NCBI GenBank assembly: GCA_036946625.1 | Contig: JAQIIU010000001.1 | Span: 124,001-188,000, forward strand | Length of the DNA stretch: 64,000 bases | Reading direction: 5' to 3' | DNA from: Methylorubrum populi | Lineage (GTDB): Bacteria > Pseudomonadota > Alphaproteobacteria > Rhizobiales > Beijerinckiaceae | Shown: positions 13,976-22,651 of the stretch, in pieces | How positions within the stretch are numbered: position 1 is the first letter of the stretch | Layout: each line of letters starts with the position of its first letter | Notes under the pieces: generated by a model | Databases searched by the model: none | Told to the model about the DNA's origin: nothing | What the model saw: only the letters and a program-made list of their open reading frames with translations | Program-made: the position numbers and the translations under genes

Positions 13976-14138
13976 GTGCCGGGCGGGCAAACCCATGCAG
14001 GCGAGGACATCGCACTTCAAGCGTGGACGAGGCTTCCGGAAGGATCCAGGCCTGCCGCATGGCGGTTGCGGCCGGCATTCGCTATGAGGCTCGGCCGGAG
14101 CCGTCGTCGGCGGGCCGGACAGCGCAGGGTGTGATCGG

Positions 14139-14915
14139 ATGAGCGGAACGGAGACCGGGGTCGGCGAGGAGGCCACCGCCGATTTCGGCTACGAGCGCGT
14201 GCGCCTGTCCGAGAAGCAGGGGCGCGTGGACGAGGTGTTCCGCTCGGTCGCGCGCCGCTACGACTTGATGAACGACCTGATGTCGGGCGGCCTGCACCGG
14301 GCCTGGAAGTCGCATCTGATCTCGATGCTGCGCCCGTCGCGCACCCGCCCCTACCGCCATCTCGATGTCGCCGGCGGCACCGGCGACATCGCCTTCCGCA
14401 CGCTTGCCGCGGGCGGCCCCGACACCCACGTCACCGTGCTCGACATCAACGAGGCGATGCTGCGGGTCGGTGCCGAGCGGGCCGGCACCCGGTACGACGG
14501 CCGCATCGACTTCGTGACCGGCAACGCCGAGACGCTGCCCCTGCCCACCGCCCATTTCGACAGCTACACCATCGCCTTCGGCATCCGGAACGTGCCGCGC
14601 ATCGACGTGGCGCTGGCGGAAGCGCACCGGGTGCTCAAGCCCGGCGGCCGCTTCCTGTGCCTGGAATTCTCGCGGGTCGACCTGCCGGTGCTGGAGAGGA
14701 TCTACGACGCCTACTCCTTCCACGTGATCCCGCGCATCGGCGCGCGGGTGGCGGGCGACCGCGAATCCTACCGGTACCTCGTGGAGTCGATCCGCAAGTT
14801 CCCCTCCCCCGACCGCTTCGCCCGGATGATCGAGGCGGCGGGCTTTGCGCATGTCAGTCATCGCCGGCTCTCGGGGGGCATCGTCGCGATCCATTCCGGC
14901 TGGAAGATTTCTTGA
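14139..14915 (+). CDS. ubiE: Demethylmenaquinone/2-methoxy-6-polyprenyl-benzoquinol methylase
   Basis: C-methyltransferase of ubiquinone synthesis. The 258-residue protein has the UbiE start [20 protein letters not shown], the SAM motif [54 protein letters not shown] and [19 protein letters not shown]. It precedes ubiB by 25 bases. An ATG inside its 3' end is not the ubiB start. Confidence 0.97.
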   Translation: MSGTETGVGEEATADFGYERVRLSEKQGRVDEVFRSVARRYDLMNDLMSGGLHRAWKSHLISMLRPSRTRPYRHLDVAGGTGDIAFRTLAAGGPDTHVTVLDINEAMLRVGAERAGTRYDGRIDFVTGNAETLPLPTAHFDSYTIAFGIRNVPRIDVALAEAHRVLKPGGRFLCLEFSRVDLPVLERIYDAYSFHVIPRIGARVAGDRESYRYLVESIRKFPSPDRFARMIEAAGFAHVSHRRLSGGIVAIHSGWKIS

Positions 14916-14940
14916 GTTCGGGCGCGGAGGGGACGCGAGG

Positions 14941-16503
14941 ATGCTAGGCGCCGTCTTCCACCTCGCCCGCGGCGCCCATGTCGGCTTCGTGCTCGCCCGC
15001 GAGGGCGGGCTCGCCTTGATCGACGCGGCGCAACTGCCACCGCATCTGCGGCTCGCGCTGAAACTCGGCCGCTCGCTGGAGCGGCGCGGCATCGCCGCCG
15101 ATCCCGGCGCGAGCCCGCTGGAGCGGGCGCTGACCCGGCTCGGGCCCTCCTACGTCAAGTTCGGCCAGTTCCTGGCGACCCGCCCCGACATCGTCGGCAT
15201 GGCCGCCGCACGCGACCTCGAACGGCTTCAGGACCGGGTGCCGCCCTTCCCGCAGGGGATCGCCCTGCGCGTGGTCGAGCAGGAACTCGGCAAGCCGGTC
15301 TCCGCCCTGTTCACCGCCTTCAGCGAGCCGGTGGCGGCGGCCTCCATCGCCCAGGTCCACAAGGCGAGCGTACTCGACGCCGACGGCACGCAGCGGACGC
15401 TGGCCGTGAAGGTGATGCGGCCGGGCGTTCGCGAGCACTTCGCCAAGGATCTCCAGGCGATGCGGTTCATGGCCCGCATCGTCCACGCCCTGTTGCCGGA
15501 CGCCGAGCGCCTGCGCCCGCGGGAGGTGGTCGAGATCCTGGCCCGCTCCGTGACCATGGAGATGGATTTCCGCCTCGAGGCGGCGGCGATGTCGGAACTC
15601 GCCCAGAACACCGCGGGCGACGCGGATTTCCGCACGCCGCGCCCCGAATGGGCGCTGACGGCGCGGGACGTGCTGACCAGCGAGTGGATCGACGGCGTGC
15701 GCCTCAACGACCGCGCCGGCATCGTCGCGGCGGGCCACGACCCGAAGGCGCTCGGCCGGGTGGTGATCCAGTCCTTCCTGCGCCAGGCGATCCGCGACGG
15801 CTTCTTCCACGCGGACATGCATCCCGGCAACCTGTTCGTCGATCCGCAGAGCCGGCTGGTGGCGGTCGATTTCGGCATCATGGGCCGGCTCGGCCACGCC
15901 GAGCGGCGGTTCCTGGCCGAGATCCTGCTCGGCTTCATCACCCGCGATTACCGCCGGGTGGCGCAGGTGCATTTCGAGGCGGGCTACGTGCCGCGCCACC
16001 ATTCGGTGGACGACTTCGCCCAGGCGATCCGGGCGATCGGCGAGCCGATCCACCAGCGCCGGGCCGACGAGATCTCGATGGCCAAGGTGCTCACGCTGCT
16101 GTTCGACGTGACCGCCCTGTTCGACATGAGCACCCGCACCGAACTGGTGATGCTTCAAAAAACCATGGTGGTGGTGGAGGGCGTCGCCCGCTCCCTCGAT
16201 CCGCAGCTCGACATGTGGACCGGCGCCGAGCCGGTGGTGCGCACGTGGATCACCCGCCATCTCGGCCCCGTCGGCCGTCTGGAGGGCGCGGGCCGCGCGG
16301 CACTGACCCTGTCCGAGGTCGTCTCCGACATCCCCGACATCGCCCAGCGCATCCGCCGCATCATGATCCGCCTCGACGAGGAGGGCTCGCGCGACGTCAA
16401 GGCGATGGAGCGGATCGCCCGGCTGGAGCGGCGCCGGGCGGTGTGGTCGACGGTGGCCCTGTGGGCGATCGCGGTGGGGGCGCTGGTGCTGGCGTTCCGG
16501 TGA
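14941..16503 (+). CDS. ubiB: UbiB/ABC1-type atypical kinase for ubiquinone synthesis
   Basis: 520 residues from the ATG at 14941. Members of this family are membrane-bound atypical kinase/ATPases that support ubiquinone synthesis. Visible features are LGPSYVKFGQFLATRPDIVG (the KxGQ motif), the alanine-rich nucleotide loop AAASIAQVH, LAVKVMRPG with the invariant Lys, FFHADMHPGNLF and VDFGIMGRL. A membrane segment, TVALWAIAVGALVLAF, closes the protein. The longer frame from 14845 overlaps ubiE heavily and is not supported. Confidence 0.95.
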   Translation: MLGAVFHLARGAHVGFVLAREGGLALIDAAQLPPHLRLALKLGRSLERRGIAADPGASPLERALTRLGPSYVKFGQFLATRPDIVGMAAARDLERLQDRVPPFPQGIALRVVEQELGKPVSALFTAFSEPVAAASIAQVHKASVLDADGTQRTLAVKVMRPGVREHFAKDLQAMRFMARIVHALLPDAERLRPREVVEILARSVTMEMDFRLEAAAMSELAQNTAGDADFRTPRPEWALTARDVLTSEWIDGVRLNDRAGIVAAGHDPKALGRVVIQSFLRQAIRDGFFHADMHPGNLFVDPQSRLVAVDFGIMGRLGHAERRFLAEILLGFITRDYRRVAQVHFEAGYVPRHHSVDDFAQAIRAIGEPIHQRRADEISMAKVLTLLFDVTALFDMSTRTELVMLQKTMVVVEGVARSLDPQLDMWTGAEPVVRTWITRHLGPVGRLEGAGRAALTLSEVVSDIPDIAQRIRRIMIRLDEEGSRDVKAMERIARLERRRAVWSTVALWAIAVGALVLAFR

Positions 16504-16666
16504 AGGGTCTTTTTCCGCACGCCGTTGGTCCTCGTTCGAACACGGCCGGAGCGTGCAGCAACGCACGCTCCCCGGTTCAGAACCTGTCTTCGTATTGCAA
16601 CCGTTCAGCGAGCCGCGTTCAAACCCATCGTGCAGCCGGCCGGCTGCGCAACGACGGAGTCGAGGA

Positions 16667-17149
16667 ATGAAGGCCGTGAACCGGATCGCGCTGACGCTCG
16701 GCGTGGCGATCGGCACCCTGGCCGGGGGCGCGGCGGGGGCGCATCCGGCGCGGGAGACCATCCGCTACGCGGTGTCGCCCTGCTACGGGACCTGCCCGGT
16801 CTACAGCGTCGCGGTGACCCCCGACGGGACGGTGACGTTCGAGGGCGAGCGGCACACCGCCGTCCGGGGCAAGCGCGAGCGGCAGGCGGGGCGGCTCGTC
16901 TATCGCAGGCTGGCCCGCGCCCTCGCTCCCTACCGCCCCGCTTCGGGTACGAGCGCGCGGACGCAGTGCGCGCAGCAGGTCAGCGACCAGCCCGGCTACC
17001 GCATCGCCTGGACCGGCCGCGACGGGGCCGAGACGGTGCTGGAGCATGACCGCGGCTGCTTCTCGCCGCGCAACGCTGCCCTGAACCAGGTGATGGACGC
17101 GATGCCGAAGGCACTGGGGATCGGCCCCTGGATCAAGGCCGCCCGCTGA
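16667..17149 (+). CDS. DUF6438 domain protein, secreted
   Basis: 160 residues. The start at 16667 begins a signal peptide, MKAVNRIALTLGVAIGTLAG followed by GAAGAHPA. The mature part opens with ETIRYAVSPCYGTCPVYSVA, the CYGTCPVY signature of DUF6438, then TPDGTVTFEGERHTAVRGKR and a C-terminal segment with two further Cys (TQCAQQ and DRGCFS). Probably periplasmic; function unknown. It follows ubiB by about 160 bases and is not clearly part of that operon. Confidence 0.8.
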   Translation: MKAVNRIALTLGVAIGTLAGGAAGAHPARETIRYAVSPCYGTCPVYSVAVTPDGTVTFEGERHTAVRGKRERQAGRLVYRRLARALAPYRPASGTSARTQCAQQVSDQPGYRIAWTGRDGAETVLEHDRGCFSPRNAALNQVMDAMPKALGIGPWIKAAR

Positions 17150-17155
17150 CGGCCC

Positions 17156-17310
17156 TGGGCCGTCGCTCGAAGCCGCTCGGGCGGCTTCGCGGCGCCAAGG
17201 GACACGACCAAGAGCGCCGCACGGAGCGGGCTTTTCAGGACGGATGTCCTGAAAAGCATCGAGCGGAGCGAAAGCCCAAGGGGTCGAGATGTCCGCGGAA
17301 GCCGGCGCCG
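17156..17310. repeat. Family C intergenic repeat with long palindrome
   Basis: Contains CTCGAAGCCGCTCGGGCGGC near 17166, GAGCGCCGCACGGAGCGGGC near 17212 and an inverted repeat at 17230-17257 with arms GCTTTTCAGGAC / GTCCTGAAAAGC. The reverse complement of the same arrangement is present at 59706-59890. This suggests a dispersed non-coding element rather than a gene-specific terminator. Confidence 0.6.
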
Positions 17311-17315
17311 GCGAC

Positions 17316-17487
17316 TGATACGACATCCGGTTGATGACTTCGGCCTCTCCTGCGTCATCGCGAGGCGAAGCCGTGGCGATCCAGGGCGCGCCCTTTCCGG
17401 ACATGCCCGCGCCCTGGATCGCTTCGCGGCCGCTCGCGAGGACGGAGGGGGGCCAAACCCGAAGCGATCAAGCGGAAACGGTATGAG
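17316..17487 (+). repeat. Family A MITE-like repeat, copy 1
   Basis: About 170 bases beginning TGATACGACATCCGGTTGAT and ending CAAGCGGAAACGGTATGA. The two ends are imperfect inverted repeats of each other. Inside is a long palindrome: CGTCATCGCGAGGCGAAGCC and GGCGATCCAGGGCGCG pair with CGCGCCCTGGATCGCTTCGC and GCTCGCGAGGACG. Close copies lie at 42830-43000 (full) and 38847-38975 (left part). Confidence 0.75.
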
Positions 17488-17589
17488 GAGGCTGGCAAAG
17501 AAAACCAGGGTCATCGCTTCGAGCGATGGCCCTGTGCCACGGCCTCCCCGCCCTTGACGCGCGCGCCGCGAAGCCCCGTGGTGGCGCCC

Positions 17590-18873
17590 ATGGCTTCCTC
17601 CTCTCCGAGCCCCCTCGCCGGCCGCCGCGTCCTCCTCATCGTCGGCGGCGGCATCGCCGCCTACAAGGCGCTCGACCTGATCCGGCGCCTGCGCGAGCGC
17701 GGCGCGCAGGTGCGCCCGCTGCTGACCGAATCCGCCCAGGAATTCGTCACGCCGCTGGCGGCGGCCGCGCTCGCCGGGGAGCGGACCCATACCGACCTGT
17801 TCGACCGTGAGACCGAGGCCGAGATCGGCCACATCAGGCTCGCCCGGGACGCCGACGCCGTCGTGGTGGCGCCGGCCACCGCCAACCTGATGGCGCGGAT
17901 GGCGACCGGACACGCGCCCGATCTCGCCTCGACGGTGCTGCTCGCCACCACCCTGCCGATCCTGATCGCCCCGGCGATGAACGTGCGGATGTGGCTGCAT
18001 CCGGCAACGCAAAGAAACCTCGCCACCCTGAAGGCCGACGGCGTCGCCGTGGTCGGCCCCAACGAGGGGGCGATGGCCGAGGCCGAGTTCGGCCCCGGGC
18101 GGCTGGCCGAGCCGCACGAGATCGCCGACGCACTCGAAGCCCTGCTGGCGCAGCGCGCCGCGGGCTCCGGCCTCGGGTTCCTGGCGGGGCGCGAAACCCC
18201 GAACAGACCGCTGGCGGGGCGGCACGTGCTCGTCACCTCGGGGCCGACCCACGAGCCGATCGATCCGGTGCGCTACCTCGCCAACCGCTCCTCGGGGCGG
18301 CAGGGCCACGCCGTCGCCGCCGCCGCGGCCGAGGCCGGGGCGCGGGTCACCCTGGTCTCGGGGCCGGTGGCGATCCCCGATCCGGCGGGCGTCACGGTCG
18401 TGCGGGTCGAGAGCGCCCGCGCGATGCTGGCCGCGGTCGAGGCGGCGCTTCCCGCCGACCTCGCGATCTTCGCCGCCGCGGTCGGCGACTGGCGCCCGGC
18501 CGAGACCCGCGCGGGCAAGATCAAGAAGGACGGCAGCGCGCCCCCGCCCCTGCAACTGGTCGAGAACCCGGACCTCCTCGCCACCATCGCCGGCCGCAGC
18601 GAGGGGCGCCCGGCCCTGGTCGTCGGCTTCGCCGCCGAGACCGATGCCGTCCTCGACAACGCGCGAAGGAAGATCGCGCGGAAAGGCTGCGACCTGATCG
18701 TGGCCAACGACGTCTCGGCGGAGGGCGGGGTGATGGGAGGGGCGGACAACATTGTCCACCTCGTCGCCCGGGACGGCGGTGTCGAGACCTGGCCGAAGCT
18801 CGGCAAGGAAGAAGTCGGACGGCGGCTGGTGGCGCGGTTCTCGGAGCTGCTCGCAGCGAGAAGGACGCCATGA
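17590..18873 (+). CDS. coaBC: Bifunctional phosphopantothenoylcysteine decarboxylase/synthetase
   Basis: Two consecutive steps of coenzyme A synthesis. The start at 17590 gives 427 residues. The N-terminal flavoprotein (CoaC) half shows GGGIAAYKALDLIRRLRERG, the catalytic His in IGHIRLARDADAVVVAPATA, and APAMNVRMWLHPATQRN. The CoaB half starts near HVLVTSGPTHEPIDPVRYLA and contains NRSSGRQGHAVA and AAAVGDWRP. Flanked upstream by repeats and downstream by the accessory pair at 18954-19812. Confidence 0.96.
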   Translation: MASSSPSPLAGRRVLLIVGGGIAAYKALDLIRRLRERGAQVRPLLTESAQEFVTPLAAAALAGERTHTDLFDRETEAEIGHIRLARDADAVVVAPATANLMARMATGHAPDLASTVLLATTLPILIAPAMNVRMWLHPATQRNLATLKADGVAVVGPNEGAMAEAEFGPGRLAEPHEIADALEALLAQRAAGSGLGFLAGRETPNRPLAGRHVLVTSGPTHEPIDPVRYLANRSSGRQGHAVAAAAAEAGARVTLVSGPVAIPDPAGVTVVRVESARAMLAAVEAALPADLAIFAAAVGDWRPAETRAGKIKKDGSAPPPLQLVENPDLLATIAGRSEGRPALVVGFAAETDAVLDNARRKIARKGCDLIVANDVSAEGGVMGGADNIVHLVARDGGVETWPKLGKEEVGRRLVARFSELLAARRTP

Positions 18874-18953
18874 TCGTCACGGGCGAAAGAACGCCTGGAA
18901 ACATTTCTCGCGCCCTGCTACCCTATGTTGCACAAGATGGATGAGGCGAGGCC

Positions 18954-19178
18954 ATGTCCAAGAACGATCTGCACGTGGTCCCGCGGGGCGGGAAGTGGAA
19001 GGTAAGGAAGGCGGGGGCCACCCGTGCTTCTGCCGTCTTCGATACACAGCACGAAGCGATTGTCCGCGCGAGCGAGATCGCCCGCAGCCAGCAGGCCGAA
19101 CTCTATATCCACGGTCAGGACGGTCGAATCAGGCAAAAGACCTCGTTCGGCAACGATCCCTATCCTCCGAAGGGATGA
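18954..19178 (+). CDS. DUF2188 domain protein
   Basis: 74 residues: HVVPRGGKWKVRKAGATRAS, then FDTQHEAIVRASEIARSQQA and ELYIHGQDGRIRQKTSFGND, ending PYPPKG. This is the compact DUF2188 pattern (xVVPxxxGWxVxxxGxxRAS, then a helix, then a beta hairpin with IHGxDGRI). A ribosome site GAGGCGAGG lies a few bases before the ATG. The gene ends four bases before the GTG of the next gene and the two are surely cotranscribed. Base composition is visibly less GC-rich than coaBC, consistent with acquisition. Confidence 0.8.
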   Translation: MSKNDLHVVPRGGKWKVRKAGATRASAVFDTQHEAIVRASEIARSQQAELYIHGQDGRIRQKTSFGNDPYPPKG

Positions 19179-19182
19179 TGAC

Positions 19183-19812
19183 GTGACAGCCGTCGCGTTT
19201 GAGGACTGTGTCTTCATCAACTGCCCGTTTGACGCCGACTACGATCCGCTGCTCCAGGCAATTCTGTTCTGCATTGTCTATCTGGGCCTGACGCCGCGTC
19301 TCGCCCGCGAGCGAGCCGACGGCGGGGCCGTGAGACTCGACAAGATCGTCACTCTGATCGAAGGGGCAAAATACTCGATTCACGACTTGAGCCGCTGCCA
19401 AGCTCGGAAGAAGGGCGAACATTATCGATTGAACATGCCGTTCGAACTTGGGGTCGATTACGGCTGCCGCAAATATTATGGCGGCAACAGGGCCAGCAAG
19501 ACAATCCTTATTCTCGAAGAACGCAACTATCGCTATCAGGCGGCTCTCTCCGATCTGGCCGGGTGCGACATCGAGGCTCATGGAGGCAGCTTCGAAACCG
19601 CCGTGAGGAAGGTCCGCAACTGGCTGGTCGCCGAGGCTGGCATCAAGGCCCAGGGAGCGGGCGCGATCTTGGACGCCTATGATGCCTTCCAGGGCTGGTA
19701 CTACAAGAGGCAGCAAGCCGCCGGCTTCTCCGAACAGGACATCCTCGATTACGCAACGCCCGAACTCCTGGCTGCGATGAGGGACTGGGTCGCGTTGGGA
19801 CGTCCGCTCTGA
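19183..19812 (+). CDS. TIR/deoxyribosyltransferase-like protein of unknown function
   Basis: 209 residues from the GTG at 19183, four bases after the DUF2188 stop. The N-terminus, EDCVFINCPFDADYDPLLQA, has the strand-loop-helix start of TIR-like and nucleoside-deoxyribosyltransferase-like folds. LTPRLAR, then IVTLIEGAKYSIHDLSRC and LNMPFELGVDYGCR follow. The Glu in NMPFELG occupies the place where TIR NADases and deoxyribosyltransferases have their catalytic Glu. The C-terminal half (ALSDLAGCDIEAHGG, FETAVRKVRNWLVAEAG) is helical. I recognise it as a widespread uncharacterised family often found beside a DUF2188 gene. Nucleotide or NAD binding is inferred only. AT-richer than its neighbours. 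Confidence 0.7.
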   Translation: MTAVAFEDCVFINCPFDADYDPLLQAILFCIVYLGLTPRLARERADGGAVRLDKIVTLIEGAKYSIHDLSRCQARKKGEHYRLNMPFELGVDYGCRKYYGGNRASKTILILEERNYRYQAALSDLAGCDIEAHGGSFETAVRKVRNWLVAEAGIKAQGAGAILDAYDAFQGWYYKRQQAAGFSEQDILDYATPELLAAMRDWVALGRPL

Positions 19813-19942
19813 GCGGTGCCGGATTCCCAGCGGCGGCAAGACGTTCCTTCACGCCGACACGTTTCTTCGCCACCTGCCACGCTTGCTCCGCACGGATTCG
19901 TGACCGTCCCTCCACGCGCTTCACAGCGACAGGAGCGACATC

Positions 19943-20071
19943 ATGGCCAAGGCCGCCCGGCACAGCATGGGCACTCCGACGAGCGCGGCCTCGACAGCCG
20001 CCACGTCCAGACCGAGCAGTACCGCGACCATGTCGGCGCACACCGAAGCGGCGGCCCCACCGGGCCGATGA
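19943..20071 (+). CDS. Possible short ORF, Ser/Thr/Ala-rich
   Basis: An ATG at 19943, preceded by AGGAG eight bases upstream, opens a 42-residue frame MAKAARHSMGTPTSAASTAA etc., ending at 20071. The composition is low-complexity and no family is recognised. It sits in the 290-base space between the TIR-like gene and the convergent FemAB-like gene. Only the ribosome site supports it. Confidence 0.25.
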   Translation: MAKAARHSMGTPTSAASTAATSRPSSTATMSAHTEAAAPPGR

Positions 20072-20103
20072 CGAACGTCTCGGGCGACGCCGGCAGCCCG
20101 CGC

Positions 20104-21111
20104 TCAGATCTGGCGCAGGAACAGGAGGGTCGCGGCGGCGCGGCGGACGACGGGGTTGCGCGCGTAGATCCAGGTCGGTCCGCCCTGGACGACGTTGCGG
20201 CTCAGGGCCCGCTTGAAATCGAAGACGCCCCGGTTGTCGGCCGGGTCGACCCCGCCGAAATCGAAGCTGCGGGCCCCCGCCTGCCGGGCCCGCTCGACGA
20301 TCCGCCACACGGCGAGCGTGGCCGCGGCGGTCGCCCGGGCCCGCTCGTCGGAGGCGGTGAAGAAATCGGTCCAGCGCTCGCGCGCCGTGTGGACGATGCG
20401 CACCAGGATCGGCTCCCCGCCCTCGCGGACTTCGAGGAAGAGCAGGTGCGGGTCGCAGGCCGCGAGGTCGCGGTAGGCGGCGGTGTCGAGATCGCCGGTG
20501 AAGCCCTTGCGCCGCTGCAGGGCGGCGTACATCCGCACGAAGGTGTCGTAGGCCCGCAGGCGTTCGTCCGGCTCCGTCAGGAAGACGGTGGTCAGCTCGG
20601 CATTGGCCTGCGCCTTGCTCAGTTCCCGCCGCCAGCGCCGCTCGGCCGCGGCCAGGATCGCCCCCGTCTCCGGCGACAGGTCGAGCTCGATCGTGTGATC
20701 CTTGCCCGCGACCACGGGCACGAAGCGGTGCGCGAGCAGGGCGGCGATGCCCTCGGGATCGTGGGAGCGGTAGCTCTTGATCGCGAGCAGATCCGCCGGG
20801 CCCAGGGCGAGATGGTCGAGGAAGGCGCCGAGCAGGGCCTCGGTCCGCCCCTGTCCGCGGGCGGTCGGGACGAAGCCGCCCTGCACCAGGATGCGGCGCA
20901 CGGGACCGCGGCGGCGCTCCTGGTACTGGAGGTAGCCGAGATCCTCGCCGCCCTCGCCGCACAGGGCGACGCGCCGGACCGACCAGCCGACGCGGCTCTT
21001 GTAGGTGCCCCAGATCCGGGACGCGTAGATGCTGGCGCCGGGCTGGCGCCAGAGCGCCTCGTCCCAATCCGCGGCCTCCGAGCGGTCGACGACCGCGACT
21101 CGAGCTGCCAT
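20104..21111 (-). CDS. FemAB/GNAT-type N-acyltransferase
   Basis: 335 residues with the double GNAT-like layout of FemAB/BioF2-type proteins. Visible are the N-terminal SIYASRIWGTYKSRVGW, then PVRRILVQGGFVPTARGQGR, a central RRWRRELSKAQANAE helix, and the C-terminal FFTASDERARATAAATLAVW with SFDFGGVDPADNRGVFDFKR, which is the FGG..P....GV..FK motif of this group. Family members transfer amino acids or acyl groups to peptidoglycan precursors or surface molecules. The real substrate cannot be read from the sequence. Convergent with the TIR-like module. Confidence 0.75.
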   Translation of the reverse strand: MAARVAVVDRSEAADWDEALWRQPGASIYASRIWGTYKSRVGWSVRRVALCGEGGEDLGYLQYQERRRGPVRRILVQGGFVPTARGQGRTEALLGAFLDHLALGPADLLAIKSYRSHDPEGIAALLAHRFVPVVAGKDHTIELDLSPETGAILAAAERRWRRELSKAQANAELTTVFLTEPDERLRAYDTFVRMYAALQRRKGFTGDLDTAAYRDLAACDPHLLFLEVREGGEPILVRIVHTARERWTDFFTASDERARATAAATLAVWRIVERARQAGARSFDFGGVDPADNRGVFDFKRALSRNVVQGGPTWIYARNPVVRRAAATLLFLRQI

Positions 21112-21202
21112 GAACCCTCATTCCCCTGTCGGCCCCCCGGGCCGCCGCGGCTGCCCCGTCCGGGGCACCGCTGCGAACCTCGCGGAAGCTCGGGCCGTAT
21201 CC

Positions 21203-21304
21203 TAAAGCATCATCCCGAAAGGTGGCTGCCGGCTTTCGGAAAAAGACGATGCAAAAGCAAAAACCGAGAGCATCGTCCTGGATCCGATATCCAGGACGAT
21301 GCTC
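21203..21304. repeat. Intergenic repeat with 16-bp palindrome arms
   Basis: Starts AAAGCATCATCCCGAAAGGT and ends in a perfect inverted repeat at 21268-21304, arms GAGCATCGTCCTGGAT / ATCCAGGACGATGCTC around a five-base loop. A partial relative, GGCTCACCCCGAAAGATGGC, is at about 44726-44745. It lies in the 380-base gap between the FemAB-like gene and the ureohydrolase gene, which holds no other feature that I can support. Confidence 0.65.
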
Positions 21305-21490
21305 GAGCCGTCTTCCTGGCCATCAATGCCCAACACCCGTGAAAAAAGATTCGCGGCCGATGCCGCCCCGCCGCGGTTTCCACCGTCCCGTGGCGGCATC
21401 GGCGATGCGGGAAGGCGCTTGAGAAGGCTTGCGGGCGGGCGCCGTCGGCGGCTTGATGCCGGGTCAGATCGGACGCCGGGGAGGAGCATC

Positions 21491-22504
21491 ATGGCGGAAG
21501 GCGCGGAAGGAGCAGCGGCCGGCCCGGCGGCCCGGGCAGAGCGGCTGGCGCGGTTCCAGCCGGCCTCGGGGATGGTGACGCCGCGCTTCTCGGGACTCGC
21601 GAGCTTCATGCGCCTGCCGGTGCTCGATCCCGGCGCGGCGGCGGGCCGGATCGAGATCGGCCTGATCGGCATCCCCTTCGACGGCGCCACCACCAACCGG
21701 CCCGGCGCCCGGCTCGGGCCCCGGGCCGTGCGCGAGGCCTCCACCGGCACGCGCACCCTCAACCACGCCACGGGGGTGGCGCCCTACGCCCTGGCGGCGT
21801 GCGCCGATCTCGGCGACGTGCCGGTCAATCCGGTGGACGCCGCCGAGACCGACCGGCGCATCGAGGCGTTCTACCGGCCGCTCGCCGCGGGCGGGATCGT
21901 GCCGCTCACGGTGGGCGGCGACCATTTCGTCACCTATCCGGTGCTGCGGGCGCTCGGCGCCGCCCGGCCGCTCGGCCTGATCCACATCGACGCCCACAGC
22001 GACACCGACGACGCGCAATATGACGGCACGCGGCTCACCCACGGCACGCCGTTCCGGCGCGCGGTCGAGGCCGGCGTGCTCGATCCGCGGCGCTGCATCC
22101 AGATCGGCATCCGCGGCAGCATGGACGCGCCCGACGAGCGGGACTGGGCGCTGGCGCAGGGCATGCGGATCGTCGCGATGGAGGAGGTCTGCGCCCGCGG
22201 CCTGCCGGAGGTGGCCGCGGAGGCCCGCGCCGTGGTGGGCGAGGGCCCGGCCTATCTCAGCTTCGACATCGACGCGCTCGATCCCGCCTTCGCCCCCGGC
22301 ACCGGCACGCCGGAGATCGGCGGCTTCACCACGCGGGAGGCGCTGCATCTGCTGCGGGCCTTGCGCGGCCTCGATCTCGTCGGGGCGGACGTGGTGGAGG
22401 TCGCCCCCTCCCTCGATCCCACCGGCATCACGGCGCTCTCCGGCGCCGGCATCGCCTTCGAGATCCTGTGCCTGCTGGCCGAGCGGGTCGCGTCGCGCGG
22501 TTGA
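21491..22504 (+). CDS. Agmatinase/ureohydrolase family enzyme
   Basis: 337 residues from the ATG at 21491 with the ribosome site GGGAGGAG just upstream. Metal-binding motifs of the arginase/agmatinase family are intact: GGDHFVTYPVL, IHIDAHSDTDD and SFDIDALDPAFAPGTGTPE. PFDGATTNRPGARLGPRAVR is the usual N-terminal signature. The family hydrolyses guanidino compounds to urea and an amine. Agmatine is the usual substrate, but guanidinobutyrate or guanidine hydrolases share the same motifs, so the substrate is open. No polyamine genes are adjacent. Confidence 0.88.
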   Translation: MAEGAEGAAAGPAARAERLARFQPASGMVTPRFSGLASFMRLPVLDPGAAAGRIEIGLIGIPFDGATTNRPGARLGPRAVREASTGTRTLNHATGVAPYALAACADLGDVPVNPVDAAETDRRIEAFYRPLAAGGIVPLTVGGDHFVTYPVLRALGAARPLGLIHIDAHSDTDDAQYDGTRLTHGTPFRRAVEAGVLDPRRCIQIGIRGSMDAPDERDWALAQGMRIVAMEEVCARGLPEVAAEARAVVGEGPAYLSFDIDALDPAFAPGTGTPEIGGFTTREALHLLRALRGLDLVGADVVEVAPSLDPTGITALSGAGIAFEILCLLAERVASRG

Positions 22505-22519
22505 TCGCGCCGCGAAGGA

Positions 22520-22648
22520 CCGGGTTTCGAAAGGGCAAGCCCTTGTCCAAGCCCTTGTCATAAGGGTCCGAGGCAGAGCCCTGGTGGAGAGGGAAGCCGG
22601 GGTTTCACCCCGGCGCCCCACAAAGGGATTGATCCCTTTGGAATCCCG
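22520..22648. repeat. Cluster of short intergenic palindromes
   Basis: Between the convergent ureohydrolase and HD-GYP genes are several small hairpins: AAGGGCAAGCCCTT, CCGGGGTTTCACCCCGG and AAAGGGATTGATCCCTTT. Related small palindromes lie at 33235-33350, 39690-39770 and 61386-61460. They may act as bidirectional terminators here, although no T runs follow. Confidence 0.45.
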
Positions 22649-22651
22649 GGA

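Noticed and set aside
18870-18944. Short frame MIVTGERTPGNISRALLPYV overlapping the coaBC stop
   Set aside because: 24 codons only, covers the expected promoter of the DUF2188 gene, and has no ribosome site of its own.
22520-22648. Rho-independent terminators
   Set aside because: The hairpins lack following T runs on either strand, so they are listed only as palindromic repeats.
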